Part shown: positions 24,979-32,154 of the stretch, piece after piece
How the letters are laid out: the number at the start of each line of letters is the position of its first letter
Numbering within the stretch: the first letter of the stretch is position 1
From: CAVZBW01 sp963773635
Lineage (GTDB): Bacteria > Actinomycetota > Acidimicrobiia > Acidimicrobiales > RAAP-2
Assembly (NCBI GenBank): GCA_963773635.1
Contig: CAVZBW010000005.1
Location: forward strand, 310,001-374,000
Reading direction: 5' to 3'
Length of the DNA stretch: 64,000 bases
Notes under the pieces: generated by a model
What the model saw: the letters and a program-made list of their open reading frames with translations, nothing else
What the model was told of the DNA's origin: nothing
Databases searched by the model: none
Translations under genes and position numbers: made by a program

Positions 24979-25919
24979 ATGAGGGCGGTCGGAGAGGTCG
25001 CGACCGGGGCGCTGTCAACCGGTGCCGAGGAATTCCTGTCCTGGCTGTCGGTCGAGCGCGGCCGCTCCCCGAGGACCATCGAGGCCTACCGCCGCGACCT
25101 CATCGAGTACGAGCGCTTCCTCCGGCTCTCGGGGCAGGTCCCGAGCGAGGCAAGCCCCGAGGACGTCCTCGCCTATCGGAACCGGCTCCGGGACGGGCAT
25201 TCACCCGCCTCCACTGCCCGGGCACTCTCGGCGATCCGGGGGCTCCAGCGGTTCTTGCACGACGAGGGGATGGCGGCCAGGGACCCGACGGACGACGTCG
25301 AGCCGGTGCAGCTCGGCCACAGGCTCCCCAAGGCCCTCTCCGAGGCGGACGTCGAGCGTCTCCTGGGCACCCTGATCGGGCGGGAGGCGCTCGGGCTGCG
25401 CGACCGAGCGCTCCTCGAGCTGCTGTACGGGACGGGGGCGAGGATCTCCGAGGTGGTCGGGCTCGATCTGACGGACGTGGGGGGGAGGAGGGGCTGCTGC
25501 GTCTCTACGGAAAGGGGGGAAAGGAGCGGCTCGTGCCGCTCGGACGCTGCGCACAGCGTGCCCTATCCGACTGGCTCGATGTCGCGGGCCGTCCTGCGCT
25601 GGCACCGGCACGCTGGCGCCGACGCGGCGATGCGCAGGCCGTCTTTCTCAACGCCAGGGGTGGGCGGCTGACTCGCCAGGGGGCCTTCGAGATCGTGCGG
25701 GCCCGGGCCCGGCGGGCCGGCATCCGCGCCGAGGTGAGCCCCCACACCCTCCGCCATTCCTGCGCCACCCACATGCTGGCCCGAGGGGCGGACATCCGGG
25801 TGGTCCAGGAGCTCCTGGGGCACGCATCGATCGGAACCACCCAGATCTACACCAAGGTCACGCCGGAGCACCTCCGGGCCACGTACGAGGCGGCCCATCC
25901 CCGGGCACGAGCGACCTGA
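24979..25919 (+). pseudogene. xerD: Tyrosine recombinase XerD, one frameshift in a G run
   Basis: XerC/D recombinases resolve chromosome dimers at dif. The N-terminal SAM-like domain (LSWLSVERGRSPRTIEAYRR) and the catalytic residues are all present: Arg in GTGARISEVVGL, Lys in LYGKGGKERLVPL, His-x-x-Arg in HTLRHSCATHML, His in LLGHASIGTTQ and Tyr in IYTKV. The two parts are in different frames: a run of seven G at about 25478-25484 needs eight to keep the frame. With one G added the product is about 314 residues, normal for XerD. A homopolymer slip is the simplest cause. It sits between the Nudix gene and the scp block as in mycobacteria. Confidence 0.9.
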
Positions 25920-26031
25920 GGATGGCCAGGCCCCGAGGCCGGCCCCCGGGCCGGGGGAAGGGAAGCGGGTCTGCGCGGGTGCAACGTGGCGGTCTCCGAT
26001 CAGTCGCGTGGTGATCTCCCTCGTCAGGCTT

Positions 26032-26037
26032 TAGGCT
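26032..26037 (+). promoter_or_regulatory. -10 box TAGGCT, probable leaderless promoter
   Basis: TAGGCT ends 8 nt before the ATG of the DksA-type gene, and no ribosome binding site is visible. Confidence 0.45.
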
Positions 26038-26045
26038 CGTTGGTC

Positions 26046-26399
26046 ATGGTCAACGACACCTCGCCGGGCGGAGCCGCGGCGGTCGAGTACCGGGGGCTGC
26101 TCGAGCACGAGCGGGACGACCTGCTGGGGCAGCTGGCGGAGATGGGTTTCGGCGAGTCCGAGGGACTCCACTACGACCACAACTTCGCCGATTCGAGCCA
26201 GGTCACCGCCGAGCGCGGAGAGGCCGAGGCGCTCGCCGGGCAGCTCAAGAGCGCCCTTCGCGAGGTGGAGAAGGCCATCGAGCGACTCGACAGCGGGAGC
26301 TACGGAACCTGCGAGGTGTGTGGACAGCCCATTGCCCCGGCCCGTCTCGAGGCCAAACCGACGGCCCGGACCTGCATCAACTGCGCATCCAAGGGCTGA
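26046..26399 (+). CDS. DksA/TraR-type C4 zinc-finger protein
   Basis: A 117-residue protein with a helical N-terminal half (YRGLLEHERDDLLGQLAEMG) and a C-terminal zinc finger CEVCGQPI ... CINC. This is the layout of DksA/TraR proteins that enter the RNA polymerase secondary channel; actinobacterial members also include CarD-independent small regulators. The acidic tip residues of E. coli DksA are not clearly conserved, so an RNA polymerase role is inferred only. It starts at an ATG with a close upstream -10 box and lies 22 bp before the protease gene. Confidence 0.8.
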   Translation: MVNDTSPGGAAAVEYRGLLEHERDDLLGQLAEMGFGESEGLHYDHNFADSSQVTAERGEAEALAGQLKSALREVEKAIERLDSGSYGTCEVCGQPIAPARLEAKPTARTCINCASKG

Positions 26400-26421
26400 G
26401 CGGTTCGGCACGGAGGCCGAG

Positions 26422-27219
26422 GTGAGCGACCCGCAGGGAGCTCCGCAGACGGCACCTGAGGGGCCGCCGGACGATGGGATCAAGCGCTCATGGCGCTCGG
26501 GCAGGGCCGTCGTATGGCTGCTCGTCGGAGTGGCACTGGCGGCGCTCCTCGTGTCCACCAAGCGGATCACGACGGCCGATGTCGTCATCTTCTGCGTGAT
26601 CATCCCCTCGGTCATCTTGCACGAGGTGGCCCACGGCTGGGTGGCGCTGGCGTTTGGCGACGACACCGCCAAGCGAGCCGGTCGCCTCACCCTCAATCCG
26701 ATCGCGCACGTCGACGTGGTCGGCACACTCATCGTCCCGGCCTTCATGATCCTCTCGGGCTTTGGGTTCTTCGGCTGGGCCAAGCCGGTCCCCGTCAACC
26801 TTTCGAAGCTCCGCAGCCCCCGCAACCAGGGTGTCGTGGTCTCGCTGGCGGGTCCCGCCACCAACCTGGTGCTCGCCGCAGTGTTCGCCGTCCTCTTCCG
26901 GGCTTCCGGGGCGGCCAACGCCATTCCCGTGCAGGGCCCACTGCCGATCTGGGTGCAGGTCCTCTTCTACGCCGGCATCATCAACATCTGGTTGGCGGCG
27001 TTCAACATGATCCCGCTCCCGCCGCTCGACGGATCGGTGCTGCTCGAGCGCCTGTTGCCCCGGAGCTGGTGGCCGCAGTACCTCCGGATCCGTCCCTACA
27101 CGCTGCCCGTGCTGCTCGGGATCGTCCTGCTGGCCAGCATGGCCCACGTGAACCTCTTTGGCAGCTTCGAGACCACCACCTTCGACTGGTGGGCGAGGGT
27201 GCTCGGGGTGGGCAGCTGA
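26422..27219 (+). CDS. Site-2-type membrane metalloprotease (M50, Rip3/YwhC-like)
   Basis: A 265-residue multi-pass protein with the zinc motif HEVAH at residues 67-71 inside a hydrophobic segment and the second motif NMIPLPPLDGSVLLE supplying the third ligand Asp. The family cuts within membrane segments of anti-sigma factors or other small membrane proteins. There is no PDZ or CBS domain, so it belongs to the minimal group. Seen: about six hydrophobic segments. The GTG start follows GAGGCCGAG. It is convergent with trpS. Confidence 0.9.
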   Translation: MSDPQGAPQTAPEGPPDDGIKRSWRSGRAVVWLLVGVALAALLVSTKRITTADVVIFCVIIPSVILHEVAHGWVALAFGDDTAKRAGRLTLNPIAHVDVVGTLIVPAFMILSGFGFFGWAKPVPVNLSKLRSPRNQGVVVSLAGPATNLVLAAVFAVLFRASGAANAIPVQGPLPIWVQVLFYAGIINIWLAAFNMIPLPPLDGSVLLERLLPRSWWPQYLRIRPYTLPVLLGIVLLASMAHVNLFGSFETTTFDWWARVLGVGS

Positions 27220-27247
27220 CCCCTCGGGCGTCGCCCCGCTCGACACC

Positions 27248-27264
27248 TCGCGCTCAGGGCGCGA
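27248..27264. terminator. Short hairpin over the trpS stop codon
   Basis: TCGCGC-TCAGG-GCGCGA forms a perfect 6-bp stem with a 5-nt loop that holds the trpS stop codon, just after the protease gene. No T tract. Weak evidence. Confidence 0.3.
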
Positions 27265-28234
27265 CCAGCCCGACCGAGGCGGCCGCCCGCGCATACGTGC
27301 CTGCGGCCAGGGAGTGGGCCTGGTCGGCACCACGGGAGAGCACCTGTCTCACGTAGCCCGGATCTCGGGACAGCTCCGCGTAGCCCTCGCGAACGGGTCG
27401 CAGCAGCTCGATCACCGCCTCCGACACGTCGCCCTTCAGGTCCCCGTAGCGCTGATAGCGCGTGGCGAGCTCCTCTGGCCGATGCCCGGTCGCTGCCGCG
27501 AGGATCTGGAGCAGGTTGGCCACCCCGGGTTTCTTGTCGGGGTCGAAACGCACCTCGGTCTCTGCATCCGTCACGGCGCGGCGTACCTTGCGCGCGATCT
27601 CCTCAGGGGTGTCGAGCACGCCGATCGTGCCCTGGGGCGAGCTGACCGACTTGGACATCTTGCGCTGCGGGTGTTGCAGATCCATCACGCGCGCCGCAAC
27701 CGAGGGTACGGCGGCCTCGGGCACGGTGAACACCTCGCCGTAGCGGTTGTTGAACCGGACGGCCAACTCGCGCGCCAGCTCGAGGTGCTGGCGCTGGTCA
27801 TCGCCCACGGGCACCAACGAGGCGTCGTAGAGGAGGATGTCCGCCGCCATCAGGACCGGATAGGTGAACAGCCCGACCCGGACCGCCTCCTGCGCCCCCG
27901 CCTTGTCCTTGAACTGCGTCATCCGCCGCAGCTCGCCCATGGTCGCGGTGCACTCGAGGAGCCAGGTCAGGCGTGGATGCTCGGGGACATGGCTCTGGAG
28001 GAAGAGGGCGCACCGGTCCGGGTCGAGACCCGCGGCCAGGAGCAGGGTCGCAGCCTCGAGCGATCCCGCGCGGAGCGCTTCGGGGTCGATGTCGATGGTC
28101 AAGGCGTGGAGGTCCACGAGGCAGTAGAGGGCCTCGTGGTCGTCCTGGAAGGCGACCCAGTTGCGCAGCGCTCCCAGGTAATTGCCGAGATGGAGGTCGC
28201 CGGTGGGCTGGATCCCCGAGAGGACTCTGGTCAT
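27254..28234 (-). CDS. trpS: Tryptophanyl-tRNA synthetase
   Basis: A 326-residue class I synthetase charging tRNA-Trp. The HIGH-type motif is PTGDLHLGNYLGALRNW, followed by LYCLVDLHALT; the second signature is KMSKSVSSPQGTIGVLD. LADILLYDASLVPVGDDQ-type adenylate residues are present in slightly altered form (LMAADILLYDASLVPVGDDQ). Full length. The ATG is preceded by a TACCAT box 8 nt away, so it is probably leaderless. It reads opposite to the scpA operon, so the two promoters are back to back. Confidence 0.96.
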   Translation of the reverse strand: MTRVLSGIQPTGDLHLGNYLGALRNWVAFQDDHEALYCLVDLHALTIDIDPEALRAGSLEAATLLLAAGLDPDRCALFLQSHVPEHPRLTWLLECTATMGELRRMTQFKDKAGAQEAVRVGLFTYPVLMAADILLYDASLVPVGDDQRQHLELARELAVRFNNRYGEVFTVPEAAVPSVAARVMDLQHPQRKMSKSVSSPQGTIGVLDTPEEIARKVRRAVTDAETEVRFDPDKKPGVANLLQILAAATGHRPEELATRYQRYGDLKGDVSEAVIELLRPVREGYAELSRDPGYVRQVLSRGADQAHSLAAGTYARAAASVGLVAP

Positions 28235-28242
28235 GGGCGGCC

Positions 28243-28248
28243 ATGGTA
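28243..28248 (-). promoter_or_regulatory. -10 box TACCAT for trpS, probable leaderless promoter
   Basis: On the minus strand TACCAT ends 8 nt before the trpS ATG. Confidence 0.45.
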
Positions 28249-28295
28249 GGGGTCACCGTGGGGCCGGTATGCGCCGATCCCCGGACGCGCTTGGG

Positions 28296-28301
28296 TAGGG
28301 T
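28296..28301 (+). promoter_or_regulatory. -10 box TAGGGT for scpA, probable leaderless promoter
   Basis: TAGGGT ends 7 nt before the GTG start of scpA. It supports that GTG over earlier in-frame codons. Confidence 0.45.
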
Positions 28302-28308
28302 CGTCAGG

Positions 28309-29103
28309 GTGTCCTACCGAGTCGAGACGCCGGTCTTCGAGGGCCCGATCGACGTCCTGGTGCACCTGGTCAACACCCACGAGCTGGATGTTCTCGAGAT
28401 CCCCCTGGCGCCGCTCGTCGACCGCTTCGTGAGCGAGCTGGTCGAGCATCGGGAGACCTGGACGCTCGACGTGGTCTCGGAGTTCCTGCTGCTGGCGGCG
28501 ATCCTGCTCGAGATCAAGTCGAATTGCCTGCTGCCGAGGCCCGAGGAGGTCGACGAGGACGAGGAGCTCGAGGGGTGGGACAACCGGGACGTCCTCGTCG
28601 CCCGCCTGCTCGAATGTCGCGCCTATGCCGCCGGGGCGGAGATCTTCGCCGTCCTGATCCAGCGTGCCCAGCGGTCGATCCCCAGGGAGGTCGGCCTCGA
28701 CGACGGCTTCGTGGTGCACGCTCCGGACCTTCTCCGTGGCGTCACACCCGGCGAGCTCGCCGTCGCCTACGAGAGGGCCACCGCCGTCCGGGACGACGCC
28801 CCCGATGTGGACCTCTCGCACGTGACGGTCGACAAGGTGACCGTCTCGGAGGCCGTGGAGGAGCTTGCCTCCGTCCTGCCCGAACGGGGCCGCGCCTCGT
28901 TTCGTGCCCTGACCGACCACCTGAGGACCCGGATCGAGATCATCGTCCGGTTCCTGGCCCTGCTCGAGCTGTGCAAGCTCGGCAAGGTCTCCCTGGGTCA
29001 GGGAAGCACCTTTGGCGACCTCGAGGTGGCGTGGATCGGCGCCGAGGGAGAGCTGGCGCCGGTCGGCGAGGGCACGACCGCCATCGACGACTACGACGGA
29101 TGA
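28309..29103 (+). CDS. scpA: Segregation and condensation protein A (kleisin)
   Basis: A 264-residue kleisin that bridges the SMC heads and binds ScpB in the condensin complex. The N-terminal ETPVFEGPIDVLVHLVNTHE and DIPL-type LEIPLAPLVDRFV, the acidic region EEVDEDEELEGWDNRD, and the winged-helix C terminus (LLELCKLGKVSLGQGSTFGD) are typical. I chose the GTG at 28309 because the motif starts seven residues later and a -10 box lies just upstream. The stop overlaps the scpB start (ATGA). Confidence 0.93.
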   Translation: MSYRVETPVFEGPIDVLVHLVNTHELDVLEIPLAPLVDRFVSELVEHRETWTLDVVSEFLLLAAILLEIKSNCLLPRPEEVDEDEELEGWDNRDVLVARLLECRAYAAGAEIFAVLIQRAQRSIPREVGLDDGFVVHAPDLLRGVTPGELAVAYERATAVRDDAPDVDLSHVTVDKVTVSEAVEELASVLPERGRASFRALTDHLRTRIEIIVRFLALLELCKLGKVSLGQGSTFGDLEVAWIGAEGELAPVGEGTTAIDDYDG

Positions 29104-29855
29104 CCGAAGGGAGCGACCCCGACATGAGCGAACAGGATCTCCGCCGGGCCATCGAGGCGGTGGTCCTGGTCGCGGTCGAGCCGGTGCCCGCCCGGCTGCT
29201 CGCCGAGCTGCTGGAGCAGCCGGCGGACCGGGTGAGCGCAGCCTGCGAGGCCCTGGCCACCGAGTACGAGGAGCAGGGCCGGGGTTTCGTGCTCGCTCGG
29301 GTGGCCGGCGGCTACCGGTTCCAGACTCACCCCGATCTGGCGCCATACGTGGAGCGCTTTGCCAATCGCGAGGTCTCGACTCGGCTCTCGACGGCGGCAC
29401 TCGAGAGCCTGGCGATCGTGGCCTACCGCCAGCCCGTCTCCCGCGCCCAGATCGCGGCCCTCCGGGGGGTCAACGTGGACGGTGTGGTCCGCCTCCTCGA
29501 GCAGCGCGGCTACATCACGGCGGTCGGCCGGGCCCAGGGACCGGGGCAGCCGGTCCTCTACGGCACGACGGAACTGTTCTTGGAGCGGCTCGGTCTGAAC
29601 GACATCGGGCAGCTTCCACCCCTGACCGACCTCCTCCCGGGACCGGCGGTCGCCCTCGAGCTGGAGGAGAGCCTTCGGCATGCCGCATCGGCGAGGGGGG
29701 CCGAGTCGCTCCACGGCCCGCAGGGCCTCGCGGATGATGCCGAGGACGCCGAGGGTGCCGCCGAGGATGCCGAGGATGGCGCCGAGGGGACCGAGGGGCC
29801 CGAGGGGGTCAAAGACCTTGCTCCGGAGGCCGGAGAGCTCGCCGAGGGGACGTGA
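29100..29855 (+). CDS. scpB: Segregation and condensation protein B
   Basis: A 251-residue partner of ScpA with two winged helices: LRRAIEAVVLVAVEPVPARLLAE and TAALESLAIVAYRQPVSRAQ followed by IRGV-like LRGVNVDGVVRLLEQRGYI. The last 60 residues are a low-complexity acidic Ala/Glu/Asp/Gly tail not needed for the fold (DAEDAEGAAEDAEDGAEG). It is translationally coupled to scpA and rluB by 4-bp overlaps, so the three are one operon, as in other actinobacteria. Confidence 0.94.
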   Translation: MTEGSDPDMSEQDLRRAIEAVVLVAVEPVPARLLAELLEQPADRVSAACEALATEYEEQGRGFVLARVAGGYRFQTHPDLAPYVERFANREVSTRLSTAALESLAIVAYRQPVSRAQIAALRGVNVDGVVRLLEQRGYITAVGRAQGPGQPVLYGTTELFLERLGLNDIGQLPPLTDLLPGPAVALELEESLRHAASARGAESLHGPQGLADDAEDAEGAAEDAEDGAEGTEGPEGVKDLAPEAGELAEGT

Positions 29856-30634
29856 CACCCGAAGCCGCGGGGGATCGTGGCACCGGTGGTGACGACATCC
29901 GCTTACAAAAGGTCCTCGCCCAGGCCGGGCTCGGGAGCCGCCGACACTGTGACGAGCTGATCGCCGCCGGGCGGGTCTCCGTCAACGGCGAGCCCGCACT
30001 GCCGGGGCGACGCGTCGACCCGCAGCGCGATCGCGTGACCGTCGACGGCGCCCTCGTGCCGGTGGCCCAGGGCCTCGTGTACTACCTGCTCAACAAGCCC
30101 CGTGGGGTCGTCTGCACCGCCCAAGACCCACAGTCTCGAACGTGCGTCACCAGCCTCGTCCCCGAGCACCCGAGAGTGTTCTCCGTCGGGCGCCTCGACG
30201 CCGAGAGCGAGGGGTTGATCGTCCTGACCAACGACGGCGACATGGCCCAGACCCTGACCCATCCGTCGCTCGGGGTGGCGAAGGAGTACCTGGTGGAGGT
30301 CGAGGGCGTGCCAGGTCCCGCAGCCCTCCGCCAGCTGCGCCAGGGGGTCGAGCTCGCGGACGGGCCGACCGAGCCGGCCCGGGTCGGGGTGCTGGGGCCC
30401 GGTGTGCTGCGGGTCACCGTCCACGAGGGTCGCAACCGCCTGGTTCGGCGCATGTGCGAGACGGTGGGCCATCCCGTCCGCCGGCTCGTCAGAGTGCGCA
30501 TCGGCCCGGTGAGCGACGCGGGCCTCGCGCCGGGTCAGTGGCGAACTCTCCGGGGTGAGGAGATCCGGTCCCTACTCGCCGCCGGCACGCCCCCCCGCAA
30601 CAGGGCAGCCGAGCGCCACAAGGCCCGCAGGTAG
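29852..30634 (+). CDS. rluB: Ribosomal large subunit pseudouridine synthase (RluB family)
   Basis: A 260-residue RsuA/RluB-type synthase. An N-terminal S4 domain (LQKVLAQAGLGSRRHCDELI, GRVSVNGEPALPGRRV) precedes the catalytic VFSVGRLDAESEGLIVLTND, in which the Asp is the catalytic residue. KEYLVEVEGVPG and RNRLVRRMCETVGHPV complete the family signature. It modifies uridines of 23S rRNA; the exact position is inferred. The GTG overlaps the scpB stop. Confidence 0.93.
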   Translation: MTPEAAGDRGTGGDDIRLQKVLAQAGLGSRRHCDELIAAGRVSVNGEPALPGRRVDPQRDRVTVDGALVPVAQGLVYYLLNKPRGVVCTAQDPQSRTCVTSLVPEHPRVFSVGRLDAESEGLIVLTNDGDMAQTLTHPSLGVAKEYLVEVEGVPGPAALRQLRQGVELADGPTEPARVGVLGPGVLRVTVHEGRNRLVRRMCETVGHPVRRLVRVRIGPVSDAGLAPGQWRTLRGEEIRSLLAAGTPPRNRAAERHKARR

Positions 30635-30637
30635 CAT
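30632..30637 (+). promoter_or_regulatory. -10 box TAGCAT for aroH, probable leaderless promoter
   Basis: TAGCAT ends 9 nt before the aroH ATG and includes the rluB stop codon. It could start a separate aromatic-branch transcript. Confidence 0.4.
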
Positions 30638-30646
30638 TCGGTCTCG

Positions 30647-31024
30647 ATGTGCGACGGCACGACGACAGTCCGAGCGCTTCGCGGCGCGACCAGTGTCGAC
30701 GAGGACACCAAGGAACAGGTCACCTCGAGGGTCCAAGAGATGCTGCGCGAGATCATGGCCCGCAACGAACTGGTGGAGGACGACATCATCAGCGTCCTGT
30801 TCACGGCCTCGCCGGACGTGGTCTCGATGTTCCCGGCCACGGCGGCGCGAGGCATCGGCTTTGGAGCCATCCCCCTGTTGTGCGCCAGCGAGATCGATGT
30901 TCCGGGGGCCGCTCCCCGCTGTATCCGAGCCCTACTGCACGTGCACACCGGGCGACCAGCCGCTGAGCTGCGGCACGTCTACCTGCACGAGGCCAAGGGG
31001 CTCCGCGATGACCTCCCCGACTGA
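30647..31024 (+). CDS. aroH: Chorismate mutase, AroH class
   Basis: A 125-residue alpha-beta chorismate mutase (chorismate to prephenate). The N-terminal VRALRGATSVDEDTKEQV carries the catalytic Arg, DDIISVLFTASPDVVSMFPA the loop, and the C-terminal CIRALLHVHTG and HVYLHEAKGLRDDL the second Arg and closing strand, as in Bacillus AroH. It is the monofunctional trimeric class, not the helical AroQ class. Its 3' end overlaps the tyrA start by 17 bp, so prephenate is probably handed on to TyrA by coexpressed enzymes. Confidence 0.93.
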   Translation: MCDGTTTVRALRGATSVDEDTKEQVTSRVQEMLREIMARNELVEDDIISVLFTASPDVVSMFPATAARGIGFGAIPLLCASEIDVPGAAPRCIRALLHVHTGRPAAELRHVYLHEAKGLRDDLPD

Positions 31025-32141
31025 TCCGGAGTCCGAGCCGGACGAGGGTTCTGCCCCACGCGCCGGCCTCGGCCGCCGCCGCGCCCTCGTGGTGGGAACC
31101 GGGCTGATCGGTGGGTCGTTGGGCCTTGCCCTGCGCAAGCGGGGATGGCACGTCACCGGCCGGGACGCCGATCCGGCCCGGGCACGAGAGGCCCTGGATC
31201 GCGGTGTGCTCGACGAGGTCGGCGACGACCCGGATGCCGAGATGGTCTTCGTGGCGGTGCCGGCGACCGCAGCCGGCCTCGAGGCGTCGCGGGTCCTCGC
31301 GGATGCCTCCCGCCGACCCGACACGGTGGTGACCGACGTGAGCAGCGTCAAGGACGAGGTGGTCCGGGTGGCCGACCACCCCCGTTTTGTCGGTGGCCAC
31401 CCCATGGCCGGTTCCGAGCAAGTCGGACTACAGGGGGCGGACCCGGATCTGTTCATCGGTGCCACCTGGGTGCTCACACCCACCCCGGTCACCGATCCCG
31501 GTGCCTTCTCGAGGGCCCAGGAGGTGGTGCGCCTCCTCGGCTCCGAGGTGGTGGCGCTCTCGCCGCAAGAGCACGATCGGCTGGTCGCGGTCGTCTCCCA
31601 CGTCCCCCACCTCGTTGCCGCGACCCTGATGAACGCTGCGGCGTCCGCCGGCGAGCAGCATGCCGTCCTGCTGCGGCTCGCGGCGGGGGGTTTCCGCGAC
31701 ATGACGCGTGTGGCGGCGGGGCACCCGGGGATCTGGCCGGACATCTGCGCGGACAACGGCGACGCGATCGTCGAGGCCTTTGACCGGCTTCTCGTCGATC
31801 TCTCGAGAATGCGGGACCTCGTCAGATCGAGCGATCGGGTGGAGATCGCCCAGGTGCTGGCTCGGGCCTCGATCGCCCGCCGCGCCCTTCCGACCCGTGC
31901 GACGGTGCCCGAGACGCTGGCGGAGCTGCGCATACCGGTACCCGATCGCACGGGCGTGCTGGCCGAGATCACCACGCTGGCCGGGGAATCGGGCGTCAAC
32001 ATCGCCGATTTCGAGATCGCGCACTCCACCGAGGGGTCCGGAGGCGTCCTCGTCCTGGTCGTGGATGCCTCCGAGGCCGACGGGCTCCGCCTCACCCTCT
32101 CCAACCGAGGGTACTCGTGCACCGTGCAGGAGCTCGGATGA
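31008..32141 (+). CDS. tyrA: Prephenate dehydrogenase with C-terminal ACT domain
   Basis: A 377-residue NAD(P)-dependent enzyme of tyrosine synthesis. The Rossmann motif is RALVVGTGLIGGSLGLALR; the catalytic region shows FVGGHPMAGSEQVGLQGAD and VVSHVPHLVAATLMN with the catalytic His. From about residue 300 an ACT domain (IPVPDRTGVLAEITTLAGES) suggests feedback control by an aromatic amino acid. The ATG start overlaps aroH. The first 20 residues are a disordered acidic leader. Confidence 0.93.
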   Translation: MTSPTDPESEPDEGSAPRAGLGRRRALVVGTGLIGGSLGLALRKRGWHVTGRDADPARAREALDRGVLDEVGDDPDAEMVFVAVPATAAGLEASRVLADASRRPDTVVTDVSSVKDEVVRVADHPRFVGGHPMAGSEQVGLQGADPDLFIGATWVLTPTPVTDPGAFSRAQEVVRLLGSEVVALSPQEHDRLVAVVSHVPHLVAATLMNAAASAGEQHAVLLRLAAGGFRDMTRVAAGHPGIWPDICADNGDAIVEAFDRLLVDLSRMRDLVRSSDRVEIAQVLARASIARRALPTRATVPETLAELRIPVPDRTGVLAEITTLAGESGVNIADFEIAHSTEGSGGVLVLVVDASEADGLRLTLSNRGYSCTVQELG

Positions 32142-32154
32142 CCGGTCGTCGATC

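Noticed and set aside
25939..25954. Terminator after xerD (CCGGCCC/GGGCCGG)
   Set aside because: Only two bases in the loop and no T tract; likely a chance GC palindrome.
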